Positions 8,543 to 19,383 of a stretch of DNA of 64,000 nt are shown in pieces. A program made the translations under genes and the position numbers. A model generated the notes under the pieces. It saw only the letters and a list, made by a program, of their open reading frames with translations, did not search any database and had not been told where the DNA came from. The DNA lies in NCBI GenBank assembly GCA_039027855.1, contig JBCCJI010000002.1, positions 1 to 64,000 of the forward strand, written 5' to 3'. Source of the DNA: Thermohalobaculum sp039027855 (GTDB lineage: Bacteria > Pseudomonadota > Alphaproteobacteria > Rhodobacterales > Rhodobacteraceae). Position 1 is the stretch's first letter, and the number at the start of each line of letters is the position of its first letter.

Positions 8543-9085
8543 TCAGCCGGGCTGCAGCACCCCGGTCAGCAGCATGACCAGGTAGATGATGAAGCCGAGC
8601 CCGATGGGCACCCCGGCGGGAAAGTATGGCAGGCTGGCTTTCAGGATCGAGCCGGGCGCTGTCGGCGGCTGGTCGAACATCTCAAGACCCGTCGTGCGAC
8701 CGCGCAGCTGCCTATAGGCCAGCCAAAACACCGGCAACAGGGCAAGGATCGCCAGCGACACGATCACCAGCACCGATGGCAGCGTCTGGTAGTTCACATA
8801 AGGCGTGAGCGCGATCAGCAGCTTGAGATCGCCTCCGCCCACCTGCCCGCCGCTGATCTGGAACAGCAGGAACCCCAGGAAGAAGGCGATCACCGTGTGC
8901 CCGATCCGCCAGCCAAAGATCTCCAGCGGCAGGCCCATCAGGCCGGTCGGGATGAAGATCAGGAAGATCAGTAGGCAGGCGGCGTTCGGGATCCGCATCC
9001 CCGCCATGTCGCTCCACATCACATAGCCGAGCAGCGGCACGAGACCGGCGGTGGCGAAAGCCAGCGCCGTTGGCTCAAGGATCAT
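8543..9085 (-). CDS. cpaA: Prepilin peptidase CpaA/TadV (A24 family)
   Basis: A 180-residue integral membrane aspartic protease that cleaves Flp prepilins. It has about six hydrophobic segments and both expected aspartates: one in MWSDMAGMRIPN near the N-terminus and one in the GGGDLKLL (GxGD-type) motif. The ATG at 9085 is preferred because AGGACAG lies just upstream and a longer frame adds only arginine-rich shadow sequence. It is the last gene of the Tad run, 10 nt after tadD, rather than beside the pilin genes as in Caulobacter. Confidence 0.93.
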   Translation of the reverse strand: MILEPTALAFATAGLVPLLGYVMWSDMAGMRIPNAACLLIFLIFIPTGLMGLPLEIFGWRIGHTVIAFFLGFLLFQISGGQVGGGDLKLLIALTPYVNYQTLPSVLVIVSLAILALLPVFWLAYRQLRGRTTGLEMFDQPPTAPGSILKASLPYFPAGVPIGLGFIIYLVMLLTGVLQPG

Positions 9086-9095
9086 AGCGTCTGTC

Positions 9096-9941
9096 CTACT
9101 GGATGACCGAGCCCTGCATCTGGGCGAGCTGATCGGCCGCGGCCTCGTAATAGCGCGGATGCAGATCGACGGCTTGGGCGAACAAGCCTCTCGCAATGCG
9201 AGCCTGCCCGTTCTTCAGCGCGATCTGGCCCAGATTAAACGAGATTACCGCTCGCTCTTCGGCCGACATCGGCACGAGCGGCAGCCGGTATTCGCCGCGC
9301 AGCCCCCGCGCGATGGCCAGGTTGTTCTTGGCGTTGAACTCGGCCGAATTGTACGACACGGCCCGCTCCAGCACGGTCTCCGCGCGCTTCAGCTCACCCC
9401 GGTTCATCAGACTGACTCCCCAGTTGTTCAGCACGTCGAAGGGCGCGGTCGCGAGCTGCTCCGCCTTGGCATAAGCGATATCGGCCGATTCCCATTCCTC
9501 AGCCTCGTCCGCCAGCAGCGCATCGAGCAGGAACCGCCGCGGCGTCTCCAGCGTGGGCGGCAGCGTACTCGACAGGGCGCGCGCATCTTCGAACCGGCCA
9601 AGACGCACGGCGATAAAGGCATAGTCGAGCCGGTCTTGCGCCCCAGCTCCACCGACGGCCTGTAACTCCTGGTAGGTGCGCGCGGCTTCGGGCAGGCGCT
9701 TGGCGCGGGTATAGGCGCGGGCCAGCTTGCGCCGCAGATCATTGCTCTCGGGCTCGCGGGCGACGGCGTTCTCAAAATAGATGACCGCGGCGCCGGGGTC
9801 GCCGCTCTGCAGCAGCAGGTCGGTGAGCTTGGCGTCCTGAATGACATCCGCGCCCAGCGGGTCTTCCTTCTCGCTGACCGATGTCTGGCAACCCGCGAGC
9901 GTCAGCGCCGCAAGCGCCAGTCCAATCGTGATGCCATGCAT
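9096..9941 (-). CDS. tadD: Tad pilus lipoprotein TadD, TPR repeats
   Basis: A 281-residue lipoprotein. The signal peptide ends in LAGC, giving a lipidated Cys near residue 18. The rest is tetratricopeptide helices, with alternating Ala/Leu/Tyr patterns such as AVIYFENAVAREPESNDL and AQAVDLHPRYYEAA. TadD-type proteins support assembly of the outer-membrane secretin in Tad systems. It lies between the second TPR gene and cpaA on the same strand. Confidence 0.88.
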   Translation of the reverse strand: MHGITIGLALAALTLAGCQTSVSEKEDPLGADVIQDAKLTDLLLQSGDPGAAVIYFENAVAREPESNDLRRKLARAYTRAKRLPEAARTYQELQAVGGAGAQDRLDYAFIAVRLGRFEDARALSSTLPPTLETPRRFLLDALLADEAEEWESADIAYAKAEQLATAPFDVLNNWGVSLMNRGELKRAETVLERAVSYNSAEFNAKNNLAIARGLRGEYRLPLVPMSAEERAVISFNLGQIALKNGQARIARGLFAQAVDLHPRYYEAAADQLAQMQGSVIQ

Positions 9942-9973
9942 GGGTACTCTCCTCTACCGCCGTCAGGATCGCG

Positions 9974-11236
9974 CTACTCGACAACCTCGACATCGGCTGC
10001 CGTCTCGTCGGATGCCGCCGCCTCAGCCGCCCGGACGCTCTCGATCCCATTTTCCCCTTCAGAGACTGTGCCATCTTGGGGCTGCCGCGTCGATGCTTCG
10101 CTGCCGGGCAACGCCGGGTCTTCCGTTTCTGCGGCTTCAGTGGGTGGTTCATACAACTCGGCCGGCACGACGCGGAACGCCGCGCCGCCACCACCGATGC
10201 CCGCGGTCAACGCGGCACCGGCCGGTCCCCCCGGAGCACTCTCTCCGTCGCCATCCGCTGTCGCGGCGTCCTCGTCCTCGGACAGCGATGCGTCGGGGAG
10301 CAAGGCATCGGGCGGCGCGGCGGCCGTGGCGAGATCCTCGGCACGCGCCTCGGCATTGGTGGCCGGGGCATCGAGCAGGAAGGTGCTTGGCCCGGTCCGG
10401 ATCGTCGTCAGCGTCACTGCCTGCTCGCGGTCGGTCGTCGGCAGGAACAGCGCGCGCCGGGCCGCGATGCGCCGGTCGACGTCCTCCAGGCTCGCCACCG
10501 CCAGTTCGTTCTGACCGCTGCTCACCAGGAACGCCGTCCGGAAATGGTTGCGGGCGCTCTCCAGCCGGCCCTGCCGCATCAGCAACCGGCCAAGCGCGAT
10601 ATTGATCGCGGGATCCTCGGGCGCCTCGGACAAAGCGGCCCTCAGGTAGCGCTCGGCCACGGCATCACTGCCCTCGCCCATTGCGGCGATCCCTGCCCCC
10701 GCCAGGAGAAAGGGGGCCGACCCCTCCCGCGCGATGGCCCGCTCATAGGCACGCACGGCGAGACCTGTCCGCCCCTCGGCCAGCAGTCGCGTGGCGAAAT
10801 CGCTCCAGCTCTGGCCCTCGCGCGGTGCGAGCGGTGTCGCGTCGATGGAAGAGATGACGCGCGCTTCGCGGATTGCCCGGGCCTGCGCCTCGATCCCGTC
10901 GATCGGCGCCGGGTCTTCGGCCTCCGCCTCGTCCGGCTCGGCGTCCTCTGGCGGGGTCTCGGCTGCGACAAGGACAACCGGCTCATCGACGCCCGCGGCT
11001 AGCGCAGCCTCCAGATCGCGCGCGGCCCAGGGCGGCATGGTCACCGGATTGACGGTATCGCCCGGGGACGTTGGCGTGGGCTGCGCCACGGTACCCACCG
11101 CCGCTTCGGGCTCGGGTCGGTCAGTCCCCAGCGGCACACCCTCGCAGGCGGGCAGCAGCATCAGCGTCGATAGAACGGCAGCACCCGATGCACGGAAGCC
11201 CGGCATCAGCGCCCGGCGCAGGCTCTGCCGCGCCAC
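9974..11236 (-). CDS. Second TPR lipoprotein of the Tad locus
   Basis: A 420-residue protein with a basic signal peptide and a lipobox LLPAC (Cys near residue 30). A Pro/Ala/Glu-rich linker is followed by TPR-like helices in the middle (AVRAYERAIAREGSAPFLLA, AERYLRAALSEAPEDPAI). The C-terminal 200 residues are disordered and acidic. A GTG at 11236 gives the best signal peptide; an ATG at 11203 is the alternative. It sits 7 nt after tadC and 32 nt before tadD. Paired TPR proteins are usual in Tad loci, where one is TadD; this one is larger and less standard. Confidence 0.75.
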   Translation of the reverse strand: MARQSLRRALMPGFRASGAAVLSTLMLLPACEGVPLGTDRPEPEAAVGTVAQPTPTSPGDTVNPVTMPPWAARDLEAALAAGVDEPVVLVAAETPPEDAEPDEAEAEDPAPIDGIEAQARAIREARVISSIDATPLAPREGQSWSDFATRLLAEGRTGLAVRAYERAIAREGSAPFLLAGAGIAAMGEGSDAVAERYLRAALSEAPEDPAINIALGRLLMRQGRLESARNHFRTAFLVSSGQNELAVASLEDVDRRIAARRALFLPTTDREQAVTLTTIRTGPSTFLLDAPATNAEARAEDLATAAAPPDALLPDASLSEDEDAATADGDGESAPGGPAGAALTAGIGGGGAAFRVVPAELYEPPTEAAETEDPALPGSEASTRQPQDGTVSEGENGIESVRAAEAAASDETAADVEVVE

Positions 11237-11243
11237 GGCAGGA

Positions 11244-12233
11244 TCAACCGCCCAGCTGGGCGAAAGCGCGCAGAATCTGGATCAGCGACGGGCCGACGAG
11301 GATCAGGATCAGCGGCGGCACGGTGAAGAACATGGTGCCGAGCGTCAGTTTGGTCGGCAGCTTGTTGGCCTTTTCCTCGGCGCGCATCAGTCGCTTGTCG
11401 CGCATCTCGGAGGCGTAGACACGCAGCGCCTGGCTGATCGAGGTGCCGAATGCGGTCGACTGGATCATCACCGTCACAAAAGACGAGATGTCGTTCACAT
11501 TGCACCGCTCGGCAAAGTCGCGGAGCACGGTGATGCGGTCTTTACCGACCCGGAACTCCTGGCTGACGATGCCGAGCTCGTAGGCGAGCGGACCGGCCGC
11601 CGCCTCCATCTCCTTGCCGACGCGGCTCATCGCCTGGTCGAGCGATTGCCCGCCCTCGATGCAGACGAGCATCATGTCCATCGCGTCGGGGAAGGCCTTC
11701 TGGATCTCCTCGCGCCGCACCGCGATGGAGCGCGAGACCCAGTAGACCGGCCCGACGAAGCCGATGAAGCCGAGCACCAGCGTCATCACCGCACCGAACA
11801 CAAGGTTTGGCTCTGCCGGCAAAATCAGGAAGAGGACGGCACCGACGGAGGTGAGACCGACACAGAGACCAAAACGGGCGGTGTAGTAGCTGCGCACCGC
11901 CCCCGCGCTGTCGAAGCCGGCTTGGCGCAGCATCTTGCGCGTGTCCGACATCTGTTTCTTGTCGGTCGGCTGCAGGTAATCCGAAAGGCCGCCCGTCGGA
12001 CCGCCATCGGCATCGCGCAGCTTGACCAGCTCGCCCTGCAGGCGCTCCTCGCGGAAGTTGAAGCGGTCGAGCGGGTCTTTCTTCCCGCGCAGCACCAGCG
12101 GGATCGCGACCAGCACAAGCACGATCGACAGCGTCGCGATCGCATAGAAGGGTGCCGCCTCGCCGTACTCCTCGACCAGCGCCACAGAGAAGCGATCGAG
12201 GTATTCGGTGATGAGGACCGTGATCTCGCCCAT
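11244..12233 (-). CDS. tadC: Tad inner-membrane platform protein TadC
   Basis: A 329-residue type II secretion F-domain protein with membrane helices near residues 25-45, 130-180 and at the C-terminus. The cytoplasmic F domain includes FPDAMDMMLVCIEGGQSLDQ and FGTSISQALRVYASEMR. With TadB it forms the inner-membrane platform that passes CpaF-driven motion to the growing Flp pilus. It lies 27 nt after tadB. The family assignment is firm and the position after tadB makes it TadC. Confidence 0.93.
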   Translation of the reverse strand: MGEITVLITEYLDRFSVALVEEYGEAAPFYAIATLSIVLVLVAIPLVLRGKKDPLDRFNFREERLQGELVKLRDADGGPTGGLSDYLQPTDKKQMSDTRKMLRQAGFDSAGAVRSYYTARFGLCVGLTSVGAVLFLILPAEPNLVFGAVMTLVLGFIGFVGPVYWVSRSIAVRREEIQKAFPDAMDMMLVCIEGGQSLDQAMSRVGKEMEAAAGPLAYELGIVSQEFRVGKDRITVLRDFAERCNVNDISSFVTVMIQSTAFGTSISQALRVYASEMRDKRLMRAEEKANKLPTKLTLGTMFFTVPPLILILVGPSLIQILRAFAQLGG

Positions 12234-12260
12234 AAACCCGTTCTCCGCCCAGTTGTCGGC

Positions 12261-13223
12261 TTAGACTTTGATGTTCACCAGCATGCGCATGAAGAACACG
12301 TTCAGCACGAGCAACACGAAAGTGGCGATGGCACCGGGGATGAACAGCGGATGGTCATCCACCGCCGAGTAGTAGTCGGGTTTCACGACCTGCACCAACA
12401 ACAGGGCGATAATCGGGAAGACCGAGAGGAACCAGCCCGACCAGCGCGCCTCGGCGGTGATCGCCTTCACCTTGCGGAACAGCTTGAAGCGCGCGCGGAT
12501 CACCCGGCTGAGGCCATCGAGCACCTCGGCCAAGTTACCGCCCGAGGTCGACTGGATGTTCACCGCGATGGTGAAGAAGCGCAGATCCGGCAGCGGCACG
12601 CGGCTCGCCAGACGGTCCAGCGCGTCGTTGAGGTTCATACCATAGGTCGCCTCGTCGGCGATCAGGCCGAACTCAGTGCCCAGTGGGTCGGGCATTTCGC
12701 GGGCCACGATGGCGATCGCCGCTGTGATCGGGTGACCCACCCGCAGCGAGCGCACCATCAAATCGACGGCATCGGGGAACTGCTCTTCCAGCATCGCGAT
12801 GCGCGCCTTGGCCTTGTTCCCCAGCCAGATGAAGAGCGAGCCGTAGCCGCAGACGATGGCAATCAGGATGCGCACCGGCAACGAGGCTTCGGTGAAGAAG
12901 CTCAGCATCAGGAAGGCGATTACCGTCAGCACCGTGATCGACGTGAAGATCGAGAACGGCGTCATCTTGATGTTTGCGTGGCGCGCCTTCTCGCTCAGGA
13001 TGCCGACGACCGGCAGCTTGAAGTCACGCTTGTTGCCCTCACGCTCGGCGCGGAGGATCGAGAGCACCTCTTCGGTGTCCTTCCCCTCCTGCAGCAGGCC
13101 GAGACGGCGGTTGACGCGCTTCTCGCGCTTCAGCGTTTTGCCGTAGATGATCAGGTAGATGCCTTCGACCATCAGGAAGACACCGACAAAGATCAACGCG
13201 TAGATCAGCGGCTGAAACAGCAT
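12261..13223 (-). CDS. tadB: Tad inner-membrane platform protein TadB
   Basis: A 320-residue type II secretion F-domain protein. A first helix at residues 5-25 leads to a basic linker, a helix pair near residues 95-130, and the F domain with EQFPDAVDLMVRSLRVGHPI and STSGGNLAEVLDGLSRVIR, closing with two further helices. It is the partner of TadC in the pilus platform. It begins 12 nt after the cpaF stop, inside a tight operon. Confidence 0.93.
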   Translation of the reverse strand: MLFQPLIYALIFVGVFLMVEGIYLIIYGKTLKREKRVNRRLGLLQEGKDTEEVLSILRAEREGNKRDFKLPVVGILSEKARHANIKMTPFSIFTSITVLTVIAFLMLSFFTEASLPVRILIAIVCGYGSLFIWLGNKAKARIAMLEEQFPDAVDLMVRSLRVGHPITAAIAIVAREMPDPLGTEFGLIADEATYGMNLNDALDRLASRVPLPDLRFFTIAVNIQSTSGGNLAEVLDGLSRVIRARFKLFRKVKAITAEARWSGWFLSVFPIIALLLVQVVKPDYYSAVDDHPLFIPGAIATFVLLVLNVFFMRMLVNIKV

Positions 13224-13235
13224 GCGTGGATCTCC

Positions 13236-14681
<1,446 letters not shown>

Positions 14682-14713
14682 GCGTCCACTCCTCTCGGTT
14701 CGACTGACCGGTG

Positions 14714-15964
14714 TCAGCCGTCCTTGGCTTCGGCCTCGGCCTCGGCGTCGGCAATCATCTTGGCCATGATCTTCTGGCTCATCTTGGCGATTTCCTTGCG
14801 CACCGGATTGGAGCGCGCCGCCTCGGCCAGCGGGGTGCCCTCGTCGCAGGCGGCTATCACCGCCTTGCCGCCATCGGGCATGAAGTGCTTGAACTCGATC
14901 GCGAGGCTCTCGGCCAACCGCTTTGCACGGCTCTTGCCAGACATGTCGGTGAAACCCGGCGCACGGTTCAGCACGCAAGTCATCTTGGACATGTCCAGAT
15001 CTTCAGATTTCAGGGTCCGCGTGAACCTGAACATGTTCTGAGCGGACCGCATGTCGATTTCCATCGTCACAACAAACGCGTTGGCAGCCGAGTACACCAC
15101 CTCAGACCAGTTCATGAGGGCCTGCGGCATATCAATTATGACATAGTCGAAACTGTTTCGCGCCACCTGAAGCATGCCCTCCACGTCATTCGGGGACACA
15201 ATATCGAGCGGCAATGCGTCGCGCGGGGCGGTCAGGACATGCAGACGGTCCTTGTAACTGGTCAGCGCCTGGGTAAACGCCGTCTCGTCCATGTTGCCGG
15301 CTTCGGAGACAAGCTCATACACAGCCTCGCGGCGGGGGACATCCAGATAGGTCGCGACCGAGCCGTACTGAAAGTTGAAGTCAAGCAGCGCGACGCGGCG
15401 CCCTTCCTGGCGCACGGCGTTGCAGATCTCCCAGGCAAGGTTCACCGCGATGGTGCTGGCGCCACAGCCTCCGGCCACGCCGTAGACGCCGATGATCTTG
15501 CCTTCGCGCCGACCCTTACCGCCGCCGGCACCCAGCGCCTGGCGACCGCGGGTGCGCGCGACGCGGATGTTGTTGATCGCTTCCTTCAGCGCCCCCGGCG
15601 GATCGGGATAGGGCGCAAACTCGGCTGCGCCCGCGCGGATCAACGCGTGCATCGAGCGAGAGGAAATGTCGCCGCATACCAGCAGCACGAACATCTCGGC
15701 CGTATCCGCCTTGCGGATGAGCTCCGAGGTGCGCGCAATGGCCTCCGGCGTGTCGGAGCTCAGCGTCAGGATGACGAAGGTCTGTTCCTGGCTGCTTTCG
15801 CCAAAAACCTCATCCGCCTCGTCATCGCCAACCTCGACCCAGCTGTCGGGCCCGATCTCGCTGTCGAGATCCTCGGCAAGCGCATCAATTTCAACGAAGC
15901 CGTCGGAGAAAACGACTGCTTCGGGTGCATCGGCTTTCGCGTCGCTGACAAAGGGCAGCGCCAT
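14714..15964 (-). CDS. cpaE: Pilus assembly/localisation ATPase CpaE/TadZ
   Basis: A 416-residue protein with a receiver-like N-terminal domain (through about residue 120) and a ParA/MinD-like ATPase domain starting with the deviant Walker A GVAGGCGASTIAVNLA. Family members place the Tad apparatus at the cell pole. The C-terminus is a short acidic Ala/Glu repeat (DAEAEAEAKDG). A terminator-like hairpin lies upstream, between this gene and the OmpA lipoprotein gene, suggesting that cpaE onward can be transcribed separately. Confidence 0.92.
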   Translation of the reverse strand: MALPFVSDAKADAPEAVVFSDGFVEIDALAEDLDSEIGPDSWVEVGDDEADEVFGESSQEQTFVILTLSSDTPEAIARTSELIRKADTAEMFVLLVCGDISSRSMHALIRAGAAEFAPYPDPPGALKEAINNIRVARTRGRQALGAGGGKGRREGKIIGVYGVAGGCGASTIAVNLAWEICNAVRQEGRRVALLDFNFQYGSVATYLDVPRREAVYELVSEAGNMDETAFTQALTSYKDRLHVLTAPRDALPLDIVSPNDVEGMLQVARNSFDYVIIDMPQALMNWSEVVYSAANAFVVTMEIDMRSAQNMFRFTRTLKSEDLDMSKMTCVLNRAPGFTDMSGKSRAKRLAESLAIEFKHFMPDGGKAVIAACDEGTPLAEAARSNPVRKEIAKMSQKIMAKMIADAEAEAEAKDG

Positions 15965-16151
15965 CGATCTTCTCCCCCGGACCGCCTCTGATGAGGGCCG
16001 TCGTGTAGATTACACCAGATAAGTACCGGCATGGAACGAATGGATGCGCCGGCAGCCCCTCGCAGAATGCGGAACACACCACGCGGCGCGTGCGAACCCC
16101 ACAACCAGAAGTCATGACGACTAATTGTGGCAGCACATCGACACAAACTAA

Positions 16152-16179
16152 GGGCCCGGCTTTTGACCGGGCCCTTTTT
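16152..16179. terminator. Bidirectional terminator between OmpA lipoprotein gene and cpaE
   Basis: GGGCCCGG (16152-16159) pairs with CCGGGCCC (16167-16174) around a 7-nt loop. A TTTTT run follows on the plus strand and TTAGTTTGTG on the minus strand. On the minus strand it lies just after the OmpA-lipoprotein stop, so it probably ends the flp-cpaB-cpaC-ompA transcript. Confidence 0.75.
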
Positions 16180-16185
16180 CTCGCG

Positions 16186-16803
16186 TCAGTCGATGTCGAA
16201 GGGCGGGTCTCCGACACCGGATTGCAGGTATTCGTTCAGCGGCTTGGCCGTGTAGCGGCCATCGAGGCCGTCGCCGACATAAACCCGGTCAAAGCCGACC
16301 ACTGCCGTGACGACGCGGCGATTCTGCCGCTCTCGACCATCAGTGGCCACGACGGGCTCGCTTTCGCCGCGGCTGACCAGTTCGTCTAGCCGGTCACGGG
16401 CCACGCCGCGACGCACAAGATAGCCCAGCACCGCCCGCGCGCGGCGCAGGCCGAGCCGGTCGTTGTAGCGATCCGTACCCGGTGCGTCAGCGTGACCGAT
16501 CACAGCCATCCGCACGCTTTCATTCGCCAGAAGCCAGGCGGCCTGCTGGTTGAGTGCCTGACGCGTCTCCGATGACAGCCGCGACGAATCGAAATCGAAA
16601 GTCACGGTGTCGGGCGAAGCGGCCCGGAAGGCGATCGAGAGATCGCGCAGACGTTCCTCGATATTACCGTAAGCCAACTGAATGCGATCATTCTGCGCAT
16701 TCGCGGCGCCGACTGGCGTCTGGACTGTGTTGATCGGCTGGTTGAACGTGCAACCGGCGATCAGCGAGACCGCGGCCAGGCCGCTAAGGAAGTGCACCTT
16801 CAT
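16186..16803 (-). CDS. OmpA-domain lipoprotein in the cpaD position
   Basis: A 205-residue lipoprotein. The signal peptide ends LIAGC, with the lipidated Cys near residue 18. The C-terminal domain is OmpA-like: VTFDFDSSRLSSETRQALN, VIGHADAPGTDRYN, LGLRRARAVLGYL, ending in RQNRRVV. It occupies the slot between cpaC and cpaE where other Tad loci have the lipoprotein CpaD. A role in seating the secretin on peptidoglycan is inferred from position. The ATG at 16803 has GGAG 8 nt upstream; the GTG at 16812 is less likely. The gene begins 5 nt before the cpaC stop boundary. Confidence 0.88.
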   Translation of the reverse strand: MKVHFLSGLAAVSLIAGCTFNQPINTVQTPVGAANAQNDRIQLAYGNIEERLRDLSIAFRAASPDTVTFDFDSSRLSSETRQALNQQAAWLLANESVRMAVIGHADAPGTDRYNDRLGLRRARAVLGYLVRRGVARDRLDELVSRGESEPVVATDGRERQNRRVVTAVVGFDRVYVGDGLDGRYTAKPLNEYLQSGVGDPPFDID

Positions 16804-16808
16804 ATCCG

Positions 16809-18251
16809 TCACTCCACAATGTAGCCGTGGGGGCCGTCGAAGGCCTGCGAAGGCAGCGCGCCCGATCCGGGCACACTCAGCCGTCCATCGAGAAACAGCT
16901 GCCGCTCGCTCGGGATCGCGAAGGTGTCCAGCGGCGTGGTCAGCAGATCCGGGCTCTCGGCCGGCACGACAAGATTGGCCGTCACCAAGATCACCAACTC
17001 AGTCTCGGCCGAGCCGAAAGCCGTGTTTCGGAAAAACGGCCCGACCACGGGCAGATCACCGAGCCAGGGGAACTGCGAGATCGAGTCGTCGAAACCCTCC
17101 TGAACGAGACCGGCGATCATGAAGCTCTCGCCGTCACGCAGGTTGACCGTCGTACTCGCCCGGTTGGTGTCGAAGGAGGGGATGGTGAAACTGATACCGC
17201 CATCCCCTGAGGTTGCCGGAGGCAAGGTCGTTGATGGTAGCGTCACCTCAATCTCCAACGAGATCGACATCAGATCTTCGTCGAGCACGACAGGCAGGAA
17301 GTCGAGCGCGACGCCGGTCGGCCTGAACGTCACGTCGGCCCCGTCTTCCGACACGACCGGGATCGCAACCTCACCGCCGGCCAGGAACGACGCCTCAGCA
17401 CCCGAGCGCGCGATCAGGGTCGGCTCGGCGAGCGTGCGCGCAAAGCTGCGCGCCTCGTTCAACGACAGCTGCAAGTCGATGAACGCTGTATCGGTGATGT
17501 TGAAGATGGCACCCAGACCACCGAACAACGCTGTCGGCGTGATCACTTCAGTGATCGCCTGAGCCACGTTGTCGGGGTCGCTCAGATCGCGCGCAACGCC
17601 GCCCGACTGACCACCGAGCCCAAAGGTATTATTACCCAGGTTCGCACCGCTGAGGCTCACCCCAAGCTCTTTGCCGAACTCGCGGGTGATCTGCGCCACG
17701 CGCACCTTGAGCGCGACCTGCTGCGTACCGCCGACGCTCATCATGTTGGTCGCGGCACCACCGACATAGGCGTTGGCAAGCCGCATTGCCGTGTCGATCT
17801 TGGCGGCCCCCGACACGACCCCCGACAGGATCACACTGCCCCCTGCAGTGCGTACCTCGATCGGTTCATCAGGCATCACCTCGGCAAGCCTCTGCTTCAG
17901 CTCGGAGGTGTCAATACCAACCACGATATCGACATTCGCGATCAGCTGGCCATTCTCGCCCAGCAGCGTCAGCGTGGTCGCGCCGCGTGCCCGGCCGAAA
18001 ATGTAGATCGCGCGGTCCGACAGCGGAGAGACATCCGCGATCTCAGGCTGCGCGACCGAGACCTCCACGAATGGCTGCACGCTCTCAACCACGATGGCGC
18101 GGTTGACGAGCACGAGAACATCGTCAGATGCGAGTCCTCTTGCCGTTCGCAGAACTGTCTGCGCTTGGGCATGAGTGCCCAGAATTGCCAGCAACAGGCC
18201 AGCGGTTACTACCACGCTCCAAATAGACCTTACACAGGTGCGTCCCAGCAT
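16809..18251 (-). CDS. cpaC: Tad outer-membrane secretin CpaC/RcpA
   Basis: A 480-residue secretin with a signal peptide (GLLLAILGTHAQAQ). A pilotin/BON-type N-terminal domain carries IYIFGRARGATTLTLLGENG and VILSGVVSGAAKIDTAMRLA. The conserved secretin domain carries LAEPTLIARSGAEASFLAGG and VNLRDGESFMIAGLVQ, closing at VGPFFRNTAFGSAETELVIL. It forms the outer-membrane channel for the Flp pilus. The start at 18251 gives a standard signal peptide, though the nearby Shine-Dalgarno is weak; an ATG at 18275 is possible. Confidence 0.94.
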   Translation of the reverse strand: MLGRTCVRSIWSVVVTAGLLLAILGTHAQAQTVLRTARGLASDDVLVLVNRAIVVESVQPFVEVSVAQPEIADVSPLSDRAIYIFGRARGATTLTLLGENGQLIANVDIVVGIDTSELKQRLAEVMPDEPIEVRTAGGSVILSGVVSGAAKIDTAMRLANAYVGGAATNMMSVGGTQQVALKVRVAQITREFGKELGVSLSGANLGNNTFGLGGQSGGVARDLSDPDNVAQAITEVITPTALFGGLGAIFNITDTAFIDLQLSLNEARSFARTLAEPTLIARSGAEASFLAGGEVAIPVVSEDGADVTFRPTGVALDFLPVVLDEDLMSISLEIEVTLPSTTLPPATSGDGGISFTIPSFDTNRASTTVNLRDGESFMIAGLVQEGFDDSISQFPWLGDLPVVGPFFRNTAFGSAETELVILVTANLVVPAESPDLLTTPLDTFAIPSERQLFLDGRLSVPGSGALPSQAFDGPHGYIVE

Positions 18252-18457
18252 CACGTTGAATGCCCCCCGATGCATTTGTCGCCTTAGCTCACAGCGCACT
18301 AAGCCATGCGCCCGCAAGTCCGACTACAGGATTAACGGTAAAGGAAGCAGAACGCGTCCGACGCGTGGCAGAACTGCCGCAAGTTGGGCAATGCGCGTCT
18401 TACGAGAAAACAAGGAAGGAACTGAGCATCGACTAGCGACACTCAGCCGTCTGATGA

Positions 18458-19291
18458 TCAGTCGATCGTGATGGTCTGGGTGCCACCAGTGCCACGACGC
18501 ACCCGAACTGTGGTGCGCTGGACAGCCGGACCAGCTTCTTGACGCTCAACGCCCCGCAGGTCGTCGAGCCCGATCACCGAGCCCTCCTCACCCTCTTTCG
18601 CGACGTCCCCAGCGCCGCGCAGCGTCATGGACAATCGTCCGATCTGCTGGGCGAGGTTCAGTTTTTGCGCCTCTCGGGCGCTGACGTCCAAAGTGGCCGT
18701 TGAGCCGAGACGCGGCCCAACACCGGTCGTGCTCTCCTGACGCTGATCGACCGCGATCACGAGCACATCCGCGAGCACCACCCGCGAAATCAACCCACCA
18801 CCCTGATTTTCGGTGAGAAGGATGTCGACACGATCGCCCGGCCCGATGAACCCCGCCACGCCGGACAGCGCGTCGATGGGCAGTGAAAAGGCACGCCGGC
18901 CTTCTTGCAACAACATCGCCATGCGGCTGTCTTCACCAAAGCCGGAAACCTTGGCTTGGAGAATAGGCTCTCCAACCTCCATCGGCCTCAGCGCGACACG
19001 ACGTTCCTGCATGATGTCGCCCACGAGATCTTCTGGCGAAGCAAAAGCGCCGTCAGGCACCGAGTTGGCCGGCCAGTCGATGACACGAATCATGTCCTCG
19101 ACGATCGGCGCGCCATACTCCACGCGTGACGCCGCCACGATCACAGGAACAGTTGCCGGACCCGTTTCTTGCGGCACTGTCTCGGTCACGCGCTGCTGTT
19201 GAAATTTCGAGAAAACCTGGTTTGCGTAGTAGAGCGAGCCACCGGCAAGGCCTATACCGACGATCAGAACCAAGATACCGATAAGCCGCAT
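18458..19291 (-). CDS. cpaB: Flp pilus assembly protein CpaB/RcpC
   Basis: A 277-residue periplasmic protein anchored by an N-terminal helix (residues 4-22). It contains an SAF domain (VPVIVAASRVEYGAPIVEDM) and the CpaB/RcpC fold with FSLPIDALSGVAGFIGPGDR and VDILLTENQGGG. It is thought to act with the secretin in the outer-membrane part of the Tad machine. It follows the first flp gene by 92 nt and precedes cpaC by 206 nt. That larger gap contains a palindromic ACGCGTccgACGCGT (about 18353-18367) but no clear terminator. Confidence 0.93.
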   Translation of the reverse strand: MRLIGILVLIVGIGLAGGSLYYANQVFSKFQQQRVTETVPQETGPATVPVIVAASRVEYGAPIVEDMIRVIDWPANSVPDGAFASPEDLVGDIMQERRVALRPMEVGEPILQAKVSGFGEDSRMAMLLQEGRRAFSLPIDALSGVAGFIGPGDRVDILLTENQGGGLISRVVLADVLVIAVDQRQESTTGVGPRLGSTATLDVSAREAQKLNLAQQIGRLSMTLRGAGDVAKEGEEGSVIGLDDLRGVERQEAGPAVQRTTVRVRRGTGGTQTITID

Positions 19292-19383
19292 TTCGAGCCC
19301 CGCGTTAGTTGCTTTCCGTCAACAGTTCTACTCGCGCACCACCCGGAAAACAACGTACGCCCCAGCATCACAACGAGCCCTGT

